The notes below the pieces were generated by a model. That model worked only from the letters and a program-made list of their open reading frames with translations. It was not told the DNA's origin and did no database searches. From CAVVEC01 sp963770485 (GTDB lineage: Bacteria > Acidobacteriota > Terriglobia > Terriglobales > Acidobacteriaceae), in assembly GCA_963770485.1 (NCBI GenBank), contig CAVYPX010000005.1:1-64000 (forward strand): 64,000 nt of DNA, written 5' to 3'. Shown here piece by piece: positions 43,777-52,795 of the stretch (within the stretch, counting starts at the first letter, position 1; each line of letters opens with the position of its first letter). A program made the position numbers and the translations under genes.

Positions 43777-46700
43777 TCAGCGTTTGCGGATCAGTCTCTT
43801 TACGGACGGGACGGATGGGGTTCCGGTGGACCTACTGGACTTAGCTGCTTTGGCGATGGCCTGTAACTGGCTCTTACTGAGTCCGCGCGGACCCGCGGCA
43901 GTGGTTGTAGGGTTTGCCGTGCGGCCGGGAGACAAGGCCAGCCTGCCGGTTACGGCAGAGGCGACTCCCGGGGTAACAACCGGAGTGGTAGCGGCGTTGA
44001 TGCCGCCAGACTTGCCGACGTTGGTGCCGTAATAAAGGACGGTTGTTGTGGGCGCGGTGAGCCAGTCGACCGTCACTGCCATCGGATACAAGGAATGAAC
44101 CTGGTCGGCGACCGGTTCAGGGGACGGGCCCGCGATGGGAACCTGCGCAACGATCGGAATGGACTTGAAGATTTCCCCGCTATGCCAGACTGGACTTGCG
44201 CTCGGATACGTGACCGCCCAGCCCGTCCACTCCGATACGCTCGTTTCCGTCAGAGACGGCTGCACGTAAAACGTCATCTCATCGGTCGTGTTGATATCGG
44301 ACATGTCCTTGTAAAAGAAGGGACTCACAAGGCTCCCGGCTTGCAGGTAATCAGGCTGGGAAGGATCGAGGAACGGCGACGCCACCACCGGATTGGAGCA
44401 CGGCAGAAGGCCGAAGCTGTTGACCGTTTGCAAAATCGGCTCCGTGGTAGTGGAGCCGCCGCCGGTAGGATCGAAGGTATTCTGGAAGGTCGATGTCAGC
44501 GAACCCGATCCGGTGTAGAGAGTCGCGTCGACTCCTGTTGTGTCGTACGGATTCATCGGCGCGTAGTTATAGAAGTCATCGTTCAGCACGAGATCGCAGT
44601 TCTTGCTCGTAACGCGGAAAGAGTAGTTCGGCAGCGGGTAGGGCATACCCTCAGCAGGATAGTCGAGGGCAATTATGTAAATCGGATCGGCAAAGGACCA
44701 GGCGGGGAAGTCCAAGTGGACTTTGAGGGCACCCTCACCGACGCTTTCGTCTCCGTCCTTGGTGATGCGGATATACACCTGGCTGGCGTCGAAACCGCTG
44801 CCGACGGCAATGGGCTGATACTTCTTCGTATCGGAGGAGATGGGTGTGCTCCACTTGCCTTGGTAGTACTCGCACCAGTGGAGTTGCGGCTGGACCAAGG
44901 TCACCGGGGCAGACGAGACGATGTTATCAACGATATCGCCAAAGCCCAGCGAGGTAATTGGAGTCCCCCCCGGTGCCGGCGCCGACGGTGGTTGAGCTTG
45001 CGTAATGTAGGTTACCCAGAACAGGTTCAGCCGGCCCTTCCACACGGCAAGCGCGATGTGGTCGCCCTCGATCTTTGCGCTTACTGCTTCCCACCCGCTC
45101 CAGACTCCGCTCGAATAGGTCCGGTAGAAGTACTTGTGGGGATGGCTGTAGGTCCGGCCGAGCACATGCAAGGTGCTGATTCCGGCGTCGGTCAGGTTCT
45201 GGTCGAGGTAGCTGGCCACCACATCTAGCCGCGAACGCTGTTCAAGCCCGGTGAGATAGTTCAGGAACGCTTGGTTGGCGAGGTCATTAGTAACGTCGCC
45301 TTGCAGCAGATCGCCCTCCAGGCTTTCAAAGAGGTCGCTCATGCCGGTCCTCATCTCCGGCTCCATCCAATTCTCCGGATAGAGGAAGATCTCGCGATTG
45401 GCCTGCCACACCCGGTAGCGCTTCATCCACGACCACCAGTCGGCATTGATGGCGGAGGGCGAGACATTGAGCGCGGTGTTCGTGGAGTTGCCGTTCTCCA
45501 GATTCAGCAGGCAACGCTGCACAAACGTCTGCAGCGACGACATGGCCAGTCGCAGACGCGAGGTCTGCACCACTGGCTCCATCCCTGGATCGACCAGGAA
45601 GTACTCGAAGAGCTGATTTTCATTCTCAAGGTTGAGTGCATTCACCAGGTACGCGACCAGAGCGTCGCGCTTCATCTGCCGAAGAGGATCGAAGACCGAC
45701 TGCGCGATGGGCAACCACTGGGCAGTCGTGTACCGCGCCTTGACGGCGTTCTTCAGGTTGGTGGCGATCTGGTTCGGGGCCGGCGCCGAGGCCGGCGGCG
45801 CCAGCGCCGCAATCCCGGTGCACGCGGTGACGGCGGAGACGGGAATCCCTAAGATCTGAATCAATTGCAGCGCTTGCCAGATTTGGCGAATACCCTTGTT
45901 GTCGCCGAAGTCGCCGATCGCCGTAACATTTTCCACCGCACTCACTCCCGAGCCCGTGACCTGATCCTGAATCAGCCCAAAGAAGGTGGCGATGGTCCGC
46001 ACATCGGCGACATTGCGCCTGGTCAAGTTAGCCAGAGCCGTCCAGGGAGCTAGCGGGTTGGTATTGCTGGTTAGACTTCCAGGCGGCTTTTCCTGAAACG
46101 TGGTTCCCACGCCCTGGAAGACATCGATCAACCCGTCCGTTCCTCCAGCTGGATTCTTGCGCAGGTCGGCATAGTCGATCAGGGTTAACATCTGCGCAAA
46201 GAGGCTGAGCATGTTGGCATCGCTGGGCTGGGTGGGCAAGGAACTCAGGCGCAGATTGCTGAACAGGGGCGCGTTCGCGATCATGTAACTGATCTCGCGC
46301 TCGTCGATGCTGGTGGTTTCAAGAATCTGCAGAGCCTTGGCCAGCAAGGTGTAAGCAGAAAGGAAATTATTGGCCGAGGTTTGCGGGCAGAGGACAATCT
46401 GACTCAGCGGACCTTTGGGCATGTTCTCGCCCTGGATGAGCAGTCTGGCGCCGTTGCTTCCAAGATTCGAGAAAGTAAGAGTGAATTGATAGAAGACCCC
46501 GCCCTGCAGCGTCACAAACTGGCTGATCTCATCGTTATTAATGGTTGCCGGCGTGTTCGGGATGATTGGGTTGGACAGCAGCGCCGACGGCGAAGGCGCC
46601 ATCAACTGGAACAAAGCGGTTGCGCCGATGTTGCCCAACTCTGCGAAGAAGCGGTAGGGCCCGTCCGTTGGCACCTGCAGGTAGCCTGTGAATTGGCAGT

Positions 46701-48696
46701 TTGCCGTGCCCGCCACGCTGTTGGTCGGATCGGCCGTGTCCGGGTTCGCGGCGATGCCGGACGCCAACAGCGTGGTGTTGTTCGCAGCAAAGTACTCTGC
46801 GCTGACACCCTGCTGCGCGAGACCCAGGAACGAGCCCAACAGCGCCTTGCCCGGATTCGATGGGTCCGAGAGCAGGGCAGTGTCGATCACCAGAGCCTCC
46901 GTCAGTGACGGATCGGAAGAGAGATTGGAAGAGAGTGTCTGCAGGATGAAGGCCAGCGAGAGATTCTGCGCTTGGAGTGGCAGGAACACCTGGATCAGCT
47001 CCGCCTTTGCCTGTCTTTGCGAACCGGTCGCATCCAGTCCCAGGAACGGCGCGACGTACTTGTCGAGATCGGTGGCAGCGACCGTGAGCAGGCCCGTCGC
47101 CAGCGTCTCGAAGAGCGCAACCATGCTATTGCGTACCGATTGCAGCAGTCCCGTGGTGGTTGCCGACAATCCCGGCAGCGCGGCCAATTGCCCGCGCAGC
47201 GCGTCGGTGAGAACACCCTGGCAACTCATCGTTTGCGTCTGGGAAGCGGCGTCGTAGCTGAACTGCAACGCCGGCACTGGCGCGGTGATCGTGCCATTTT
47301 GCTGCGCGGTTGCCAGTGCGGCGAAGAAGCCGTTCACGTCCACCTGGTTGGCCGCCGTAACTCCGGTCGTGCTGGCCTCGAAGGTTTGGACATTGGTGAG
47401 CATCGCCAAAAGACTGCCGGCGAGCTGGCTGTAGGCTGGCAGGGCCTGCGATTGCAGGTCATTCAAAATTCTTGAGAGCAACGCCGCCAGTGCTGCCGAG
47501 GACGTGGCAACCGCGGCGAGGGCGCTCTTGTTCGCATCCGTCAGCACGCCACGGTAACCGGCCCACTGTAGTTGCCCAACCGCGTCATAGCTTAAGCTCA
47601 ATGCGGGGTCCGTGCTCATCAACTCCGCCGGCAACGGCTTTGTGGCGCCCGTCTCCACTGCCTCGTACTCGGCCAGACTAGCCCACACCCCCAGAATGTT
47701 CCCAAACTTCTGGCTGAGCGCCACCGCCGCCTGTTGTTGCAAGCCATCCAGCAGCGCGCTGAACTCAGCCGACGAGTTGATAGTGAGCAACTCTGCCTTC
47801 TTCCAATCCAGCAGAAGACCGGTGTACGTGACACTCTGAATTTGTGTGGTCGAATCGTAGCTGAAGTTGATCTCGGTCTCGGCCGCAAAGGGCGTTGGAT
47901 CGATTGCCGTGGCTACTCCGCTCTGCGTCGCGATCAGATCCTGTGCATTTGTCAGCAGCGCAAACAAGCTCTTGAGAATCGCCGTGGGGATCAGGGTGGA
48001 GAGCATCTGGTCGAGCAGCGTCTCGGGCATGCTCATCAGGTTAGCCGGCAGCGCATTCTGGCTCTGAATCTGCGCCAGGCCACTGGAACTCTGTTGCAGC
48101 AGCGTCAGCAATGCATTCTGATCGACCTGATATTTGCCGACCGGATCGAACTGATGCCGAAGCAGATACTGCAAGTCCTCGACCCCGAAGCTGCTGTTCT
48201 GAACCGTCTGCGCCTCCTGCACAAACAGCAGCGTCGTGTTGGACAGAACGTCGTCGTTGAGCACCGAAATGGCCGAGCCTGAAACCGGCTGGAACGGATT
48301 GAGCCCCGACATCTGTTTCAGCGAGATCATGTCCTTCACATCCAACCCGAGACACTTCGCCAGGGTGCTATATCGGTAGCAGATCGAAAGATTTTTCAAG
48401 GTGAACGTGGGCACCCCAGACACGGTATCTGCCGCGACCCCCGCGTCTACGAAGATCGCCGTAATGTCATCGGAAGTGAGGCCGAGGACACCCTGAATCG
48501 AAGCCAGATGGGCGGAGAAGGTTTGCAGAGATGCGGCGGTCAGGTCGGAGACCGGAACCGGGAATTTCCCGGCCGGATCGTCGAAGGCCCAGTCGTTGTT
48601 CAATACGCTCGAGTTCACGAAGAGTTGGCCGTAGAGCGGATTTGGCCCCTGAACCGGCAGATTGGCCCAGAGCGGCAGCAGCGCGTCGCGTCCCAT
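43777..48696 (-). CDS. Tc toxin A subunit, central part, N-terminus missing
   Basis: 1,639 residues. It starts within the usual TcA middle (LLPLWANLPVQGPNPLYGQLF). A PA14-like region occurs near residue 660 (FTGYLQVPTDGPYRFFAELG). The neuraminidase-like domain begins near residue 1090 (ANREIFLYPENWMEPEMR) and includes DLFESLEGDLLQGDVTND and HKYFYRTYSSGVWSGW. The N-terminal ~600 residues of complete TcA (the VRP1/alpha-helical shell) are absent. The frame stays open upstream only to a stop ~30 bp before the ATG, which has no good ribosome binding site. The break coincides with an integrase fragment at 48751. The gene stops 11 bp before the C-terminal half, so the two may act as a TcaA/TcaB-like pair. 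Confidence 0.82.
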   Translation of the reverse strand: MGRDALLPLWANLPVQGPNPLYGQLFVNSSVLNNDWAFDDPAGKFPVPVSDLTAASLQTFSAHLASIQGVLGLTSDDITAIFVDAGVAADTVSGVPTFTLKNLSICYRYSTLAKCLGLDVKDMISLKQMSGLNPFQPVSGSAISVLNDDVLSNTTLLFVQEAQTVQNSSFGVEDLQYLLRHQFDPVGKYQVDQNALLTLLQQSSSGLAQIQSQNALPANLMSMPETLLDQMLSTLIPTAILKSLFALLTNAQDLIATQSGVATAIDPTPFAAETEINFSYDSTTQIQSVTYTGLLLDWKKAELLTINSSAEFSALLDGLQQQAAVALSQKFGNILGVWASLAEYEAVETGATKPLPAELMSTDPALSLSYDAVGQLQWAGYRGVLTDANKSALAAVATSSAALAALLSRILNDLQSQALPAYSQLAGSLLAMLTNVQTFEASTTGVTAANQVDVNGFFAALATAQQNGTITAPVPALQFSYDAASQTQTMSCQGVLTDALRGQLAALPGLSATTTGLLQSVRNSMVALFETLATGLLTVAATDLDKYVAPFLGLDATGSQRQAKAELIQVFLPLQAQNLSLAFILQTLSSNLSSDPSLTEALVIDTALLSDPSNPGKALLGSFLGLAQQGVSAEYFAANNTTLLASGIAANPDTADPTNSVAGTANCQFTGYLQVPTDGPYRFFAELGNIGATALFQLMAPSPSALLSNPIIPNTPATINNDEISQFVTLQGGVFYQFTLTFSNLGSNGARLLIQGENMPKGPLSQIVLCPQTSANNFLSAYTLLAKALQILETTSIDEREISYMIANAPLFSNLRLSSLPTQPSDANMLSLFAQMLTLIDYADLRKNPAGGTDGLIDVFQGVGTTFQEKPPGSLTSNTNPLAPWTALANLTRRNVADVRTIATFFGLIQDQVTGSGVSAVENVTAIGDFGDNKGIRQIWQALQLIQILGIPVSAVTACTGIAALAPPASAPAPNQIATNLKNAVKARYTTAQWLPIAQSVFDPLRQMKRDALVAYLVNALNLENENQLFEYFLVDPGMEPVVQTSRLRLAMSSLQTFVQRCLLNLENGNSTNTALNVSPSAINADWWSWMKRYRVWQANREIFLYPENWMEPEMRTGMSDLFESLEGDLLQGDVTNDLANQAFLNYLTGLEQRSRLDVVASYLDQNLTDAGISTLHVLGRTYSHPHKYFYRTYSSGVWSGWEAVSAKIEGDHIALAVWKGRLNLFWVTYITQAQPPSAPAPGGTPITSLGFGDIVDNIVSSAPVTLVQPQLHWCEYYQGKWSTPISSDTKKYQPIAVGSGFDASQVYIRITKDGDESVGEGALKVHLDFPAWSFADPIYIIALDYPAEGMPYPLPNYSFRVTSKNCDLVLNDDFYNYAPMNPYDTTGVDATLYTGSGSLTSTFQNTFDPTGGGSTTTEPILQTVNSFGLLPCSNPVVASPFLDPSQPDYLQAGSLVSPFFYKDMSDINTTDEMTFYVQPSLTETSVSEWTGWAVTYPSASPVWHSGEIFKSIPIVAQVPIAGPSPEPVADQVHSLYPMAVTVDWLTAPTTTVLYYGTNVGKSGGINAATTPVVTPGVASAVTGRLALSPGRTANPTTTAAGPRGLSKSQLQAIAKAAKSSRSTGTPSVPSVKRLIRKR

Positions 48697-48750
48697 CGCG
48701 GGCGCCAGTTCCGGGAGGATGACGGGCTAATCGGAAGTAATCCGCTTTGA

Positions 48751-48984
48751 CGAAACTGGGTTCGTAGTAAGCTGATCGGGGGGTTCCACACGCTTCGACG
48801 CACCTTGGCTAGTGTGCTGGTGGCGAATGGAAATGACCCGAAACTCGTGCAAGAACTACTCAGGCACGCGAATGTGAAGACGACCTTGGACATCTATGCA
48901 AAGGCCATGACTCCGGCCAAGCTGGAAGCCCAAGGATGGGTGCTACAGCAGTTGCTCACTGGGGACGGGAAAGCAGCAGCGTAA
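48751..48984 (+). pseudogene. Tyrosine recombinase (integrase), C-terminal remnant
   Basis: 77 codons with no start. GGFHTLRRTLASVLVANG contains the HxxR pair, and LVQELLRHANVKTTLDIYAK supplies the second His and the catalytic Tyr. The first catalytic Arg, Lys and the N-terminal SAM-like domain are absent. A stop lies just upstream, so this is the end of a deleted integrase gene. It abuts the truncated toxin gene in the opposite direction, and a tRNA-like stretch lies ~90 bp downstream. Confidence 0.8.
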
Positions 48985-49498
48985 GACTGGGTTCGCAGCC
49001 TCGATTTTTGCTTATCGTGGGTTGCAACCCATAAAACGAGAAGTCACTGGGATAGTCTAAGTACTTGAAAAGATGGTGGCCAGGGACGGAGTTGAACTTC
49101 CCGAGGTGTTGATAACAGGATAAGTCTTTTATTTGTCGTGTGCCAGATGCGCTAAACGTGCTAGATACGCATTCCTGTGTACACGCTGCGTACGTAGGAA
49201 AGGCGCGTCCAGCACGGGATTTCAGTGCAGCAATGAATCCCAGCCAACCAAGATGGGTATTTCGCCACGACTACCGTACCCACGGCCCAGTCCGGCAGGG
49301 CGGCTTGGTGGGGCTCGCCTGCTATCACCTCTGGAGCCTTTGGCACCGCTGATTGTCCAACGTGACCCAGCGGGCCGCAGTTTTGGTCTCGCTTAGAGTT
49401 AAGATGTTATGCCAAGTTAGTCATCGCTGTCAGCGACGCAGTTCTTGCGCATGGCCCCGATGTTACACTTTTTCCAATTTGACTTTTCTGGAGGCCAT
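48985..49498. other. Non-coding stretch after the integrase remnant
   Basis: About 510 bp with no supported gene; frames are short and contain no domains. It includes the tRNA-like site 49074-49106. The phrase TGGCACCGCTGAT near 49338 recurs near 50810, but at 13 bases this may be chance. Confidence 0.5.
49074..49106 (-). other. tRNA-3'-end-like sequence, possible attachment site
   Basis: On the minus strand the sequence ends TTCAACT-CCGTC-CCTGGCC-A-CCA, the layout of a T-loop, T-stem strand, acceptor strand, discriminator and CCA. Only three of five T-stem pairs form and no 5' half is found. Its position downstream of an integrase C-terminus fits an attachment-site scar, since many tyrosine recombinases use tRNA 3' ends. 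Confidence 0.3.
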
Positions 49499-49837
49499 AT
49501 GCGCATCGTTATATCTGTCATGCTTGGACTGGCGTTGTGCATCCCGGCATCGGCGCAGACACCTGCAAGTGCTCAACCTATCCGTATCCTCCTAACTGCG
49601 GGGAGCACTTCCCAGACGGGACAAGTGCTTGCTGTGCTGCAAGAGAAATGTACAGGCATCAATATCACCATCACTCAAGATAGGGCGGACTACTTCCTTG
49701 AAGCATCCAATCAACCGCCCGATGTGCGGTACGTCCTCTTTAACAAGGATGGCGATGCCGTCTTTTTAGCCGCCCCTAGGCATCCCGACAATGCTGTCAA
49801 AGACGTTTGTCAGTATCTCGGTCACCTCAAGAAATAA
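49499..49837 (+). CDS. Exported small protein
   Basis: 112 residues from the ATG at 49499, with GGAGG six bases upstream. A signal peptide (IVISVMLGLALCIPASAQ) precedes a short alpha/beta domain: IRILLTAGSTSQTGQVLAVLQEKC, ITITQDRADYFLEA and DVRYVLFNKDGDAVFLA. The pattern looks like a periplasmic or surface domain of unknown function. It is the first gene after the integration scar. Confidence 0.65.
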   Translation: MRIVISVMLGLALCIPASAQTPASAQPIRILLTAGSTSQTGQVLAVLQEKCTGINITITQDRADYFLEASNQPPDVRYVLFNKDGDAVFLAAPRHPDNAVKDVCQYLGHLKK

Positions 49838-49951
49838 GGAATGCGGCGACCTAGGCAATCACCAGATGACGACCGCCCAGATTTTATCACGCAGGCAGAG
49901 CGGGTTTCTACCGTCAAGCACACGCAGCAGGTCGCGAATGTCATACGGCAG

Positions 49952-50794
49952 TCAGGCGTTGTCCTTGAGCAATTCCGAATCAGGTGCCCAGATTTCCACC
50001 CAGTCGCGCAAACACGTCTGTAACTGCTCCCCGAGCCCTGAAATACTGAAACGTTTGTTCTGCACCTCTACCACGTTCAGGAGACAATTGTGAGCCGTCA
50101 TCAGAGCCATATCAGCCATCTTCGGCTGCGATTCAGGTTGGAATCCCATACGGCCATCCACAATCTCCAATCGCTCAGTAAGTCCGCCGAATGTCGTGTG
50201 AGCATGTCGCAAAGGCAAGAAGTAGCCGGGAACGATAAGAGTGCCAAGGGCCCCGGTCTTCTTAGCCATAGCGACAAAGTCTAGTTTGCTCCACGTGTGA
50301 TTGACTCGCTTAGCTCCGCAATCGCAAGCGGTGACCATGAACTTGTCCTTCACCTCCGCGTACCTGCGTTCCACCTCTGCCAGAGTATCGGGTGAGAGCA
50401 CACCGGGCCCGAAAGTCTCGAAGATTGGTTTCGTCAGCTTGTACTGCTGGACACGATGGTAGTCCATGAAGTTCTCCACCTCTTCAGGGTTCTCGTGAAG
50501 ATATCGAAGCGTGACCGTGTGCTCGTACATGCTACGAACGAGCTTCATTCCCGCCACCCCGTATCCGTTACCGCAGACGAGAACGATTTCCATGAAGTCT
50601 TCCGCGCACATGCGACCATAGAAGTACACAAACTTATCCGCTGCTCTTTCCATCATCTGCGTTCGAGTAAACGCCATATCAACTGCATTGGCGAGATTCT
50701 GAAAACGGTCGACCCATAGCGGATGACGCTGGCGAAACTTTTCCGCCTCCTCTGGAAATCCGAACAACAACACACGGTCTTGATTCTCAACCAT
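49952..50794 (-). CDS. DUF5677-like protein
   Basis: 280 residues from the ATG at 50794 (MVENQDRVLLFG). The core CGNGYGVAGMKLVRSMYEHTVTLRYLHENPEE, then NFMDYHRVQ, fits the DUF5677 outline of helical proteins common in accessory islands. No catalytic motif is evident. Members sometimes neighbour defence genes, as here, but no function is known. The last residues (WAPDSELLKDNA) show no special feature. Confidence 0.65.
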   Translation of the reverse strand: MVENQDRVLLFGFPEEAEKFRQRHPLWVDRFQNLANAVDMAFTRTQMMERAADKFVYFYGRMCAEDFMEIVLVCGNGYGVAGMKLVRSMYEHTVTLRYLHENPEEVENFMDYHRVQQYKLTKPIFETFGPGVLSPDTLAEVERRYAEVKDKFMVTACDCGAKRVNHTWSKLDFVAMAKKTGALGTLIVPGYFLPLRHAHTTFGGLTERLEIVDGRMGFQPESQPKMADMALMTAHNCLLNVVEVQNKRFSISGLGEQLQTCLRDWVEIWAPDSELLKDNA

Positions 50795-50819
50795 TTTTGA
50801 GTCCTTCTGGCACCGCTGA

Positions 50820-51320
50820 TCATTTGGAAGTTTTGTCTGTGCGAGGAATGGGCACAAGATTACCGTGTCCATCCGACATCAAAGTGCACGGCGGATTCGT
50901 GCCATCAATGCACTCTTCGCCCGCCACTTCCCATGGCGTGGGCCACACATATGTAAAAGGGGAGGCATTGCAATTTTTCTTTATGTTTTCCATCACTGAC
51001 TGTGGCATGGATTGTTCGAGTTCAAACCCCGGAGGAAGGCCCGGAGGATGGGCAGGACTCGTCGCAGCCGCTGCGGCGAAGTAGTTCTTGATGTTTCGGC
51101 TGTTGCAGGCGGGTATCTCAGCGGCCCATTTCTTGTTGAACTCTGTGAGGGCTTTTGCGTCTCGTGTGTCCCGGTGCGTTTTCCAGCCCCAGAACCCTCC
51201 CAGCCCCAGCAAGACCGCTGCGGCGGTGACGCCCAGACACATGGCGGCCCGACGCCACAGATTGTGCTTGTCGATGAAGTACATCACCGCGACAACAACG
51301 ATGGCTACCCCGATGGTCAT
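50820..51320 (-). CDS. Small membrane protein, unknown
   Basis: 166 residues from the ATG at 51320, with GGAGG upstream. Two hydrophobic helices lie at ~3-17 (IGVAIVVVAVMYFID) and ~27-46 (CLGVTAAAVLLGLGGFWGW). A Pro/Ala-rich segment (AAAAATSPAHPPGLPPG) and a region with four Cys (NCNASP, EECIDGTNPPC) follow, probably extracytoplasmic. No family. It is divergent from the gene at 51452. Confidence 0.6.
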   Translation of the reverse strand: MTIGVAIVVVAVMYFIDKHNLWRRAAMCLGVTAAAVLLGLGGFWGWKTHRDTRDAKALTEFNKKWAAEIPACNSRNIKNYFAAAAATSPAHPPGLPPGFELEQSMPQSVMENIKKNCNASPFTYVWPTPWEVAGEECIDGTNPPCTLMSDGHGNLVPIPRTDKTSK

Positions 51321-51451
51321 CTTTGTTTCCTCCGAGTACCCAAAATCGCGGCCCTTTACTTTTCCGAGCCCGATTTCAAATTCGACGCCTGCCGGATTAT
51401 ATACGTGACTGCACAATGGCAATCTTCTGTACTATTGTGCAGACGGTCGCT

Positions 51452-52531
51452 ATGGTTAGTAGGCGAAAAGCAAAGAAGGCAACGGCACGATTCAAAGAAC
51501 GTTGGAAACGCGTATCCCCGCCGCAACCCAAGCCCGTCAAAGACGGCTTCGTTGTTCCGTGCCAAGAACTGCTGCTCTCGGAAGCTGAGCGCACCTTTCA
51601 ACAGATCGCCAACTCGCCAGAATTGAAAAGTCACGAACGAAGGGTTCATCCCTTTCTGCTTTGGCTTAAGGGGCTTGGTGCTAGTTCCGTGCTGCTTGGG
51701 GGCCTTGGCATCATGCAGCCGCAGTTTTTCTGGCTTGCCGTGGGGCTTGTATACGCTGGGCTGCTGTTGTTTTTTGTTGATTTGTATTTTGAAACTTTTT
51801 CTAGAGCATGGAGAGCAACGGCGGGGCTGGCTATCGTCGTTTCTCTCGTTTGGTTCAGTGTCGGAATCGTGTTCGTTTCGGCCCGTCTGGATTTACTTAC
51901 GCTAGGGTCGCAGATTGACTACTCAATCGGAAACGCTCCATCTCCGGGTGGAATTGTGTGGCGTTCATTTTTCACGGAGCTGGATGTGACGATGGCAAAC
52001 CCAACCGACGAAAATTATGACAACGTGGATATGCTAGTGAGGCCCGATTATCCGGTAGCAGCGATAGCCCAATTGAGCAATCTCCCGGACGTTTCTTTTG
52101 AAAATAGGGACGGAGTGGACGCTCGGATAACAGCGGAAGAGGTAGACGGAAATAAGCCGCCAGTAACACTGGTCTTCCTTGCGACCAATGCTGGGTACAA
52201 AGTGCACTGCGGGCGCATTCCACCGCATAGCAGTCTTACAATTGTGACGGCGGTTGTCGAAGTTAAGAAAGCAACACAGACCGTGAAACCCGGCACTCCC
52301 ATTACGATTCCAAACATCAACGCACTCTCACTGGATGATTTCAGCACGGAGATTACGATGTCGGGAAAGGATGGCACATTTGGTTACTGGTTCGGCAGCC
52401 CAAAGAACATATCGCTCTACCTGCCGAAGCCAAAACCACAGAATGTTCTGGTGAACGGGTACTACACGGCAAGTAATCGTAGGCGAGGGCTGACAAAAAA
52501 CGTTAGCGTATGGTGGCGACAAAACGAGTGA
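51452..52531 (+). CDS. Membrane protein, unknown
   Basis: 359 residues from the ATG at 51452 (MVSRRKAKKATARF). A basic N-terminus is followed by two or three hydrophobic helices between residues 65 and 145 (ASSVLLGGLGIMQPQFFWLAVGLVY; LAIVVSLVWFSVGIVFV). The remaining ~210 residues are a beta-rich extracytoplasmic domain (ELDVTMANPTDENYDNVDML). No recognised family. Starts further upstream lack ribosome binding sites. Confidence 0.6.
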   Translation: MVSRRKAKKATARFKERWKRVSPPQPKPVKDGFVVPCQELLLSEAERTFQQIANSPELKSHERRVHPFLLWLKGLGASSVLLGGLGIMQPQFFWLAVGLVYAGLLLFFVDLYFETFSRAWRATAGLAIVVSLVWFSVGIVFVSARLDLLTLGSQIDYSIGNAPSPGGIVWRSFFTELDVTMANPTDENYDNVDMLVRPDYPVAAIAQLSNLPDVSFENRDGVDARITAEEVDGNKPPVTLVFLATNAGYKVHCGRIPPHSSLTIVTAVVEVKKATQTVKPGTPITIPNINALSLDDFSTEITMSGKDGTFGYWFGSPKNISLYLPKPKPQNVLVNGYYTASNRRRGLTKNVSVWWRQNE

Positions 52532-52601
52532 CTATAATCCCGACCAGCGAGTCGGCAAGCAGATGCGTCAATCATCCTGACTTGACTGCTGTACACACTA
52601 G

Positions 52602-52769
52602 GCAGGGCTGGTACCAGCGCCAATTTTGATCGCAACTGACCCCCGCGCGGCGGCCATCCTCGACAAATACATAAGGGATCATCCTGAACGGTGGCACAAG
52701 CCGTTGGAACTGAACTCCTATAACCCGCTGCTTGGCGTTTGCCCGGATATGAAAGGGGCGACACGATAA
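52602..52769 (+). pseudogene. Rap1a/Tai-like fragment
   Basis: An open stretch of 55 codons without a start reads AAAILDKYIRDHPERWHKPLEL, then NSYNPLLGVCP. It recalls the C-terminal end of Rap1a/Tai-family proteins (KYLxxHPExxHxPA...AL..AFPC), some of which are T6SS immunity proteins. The N-terminal part is missing. The match rests on about 30 residues. Confidence 0.3.
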
Positions 52770-52795
52770 TTACCCGGCAACGCCCGGCAAGACCG

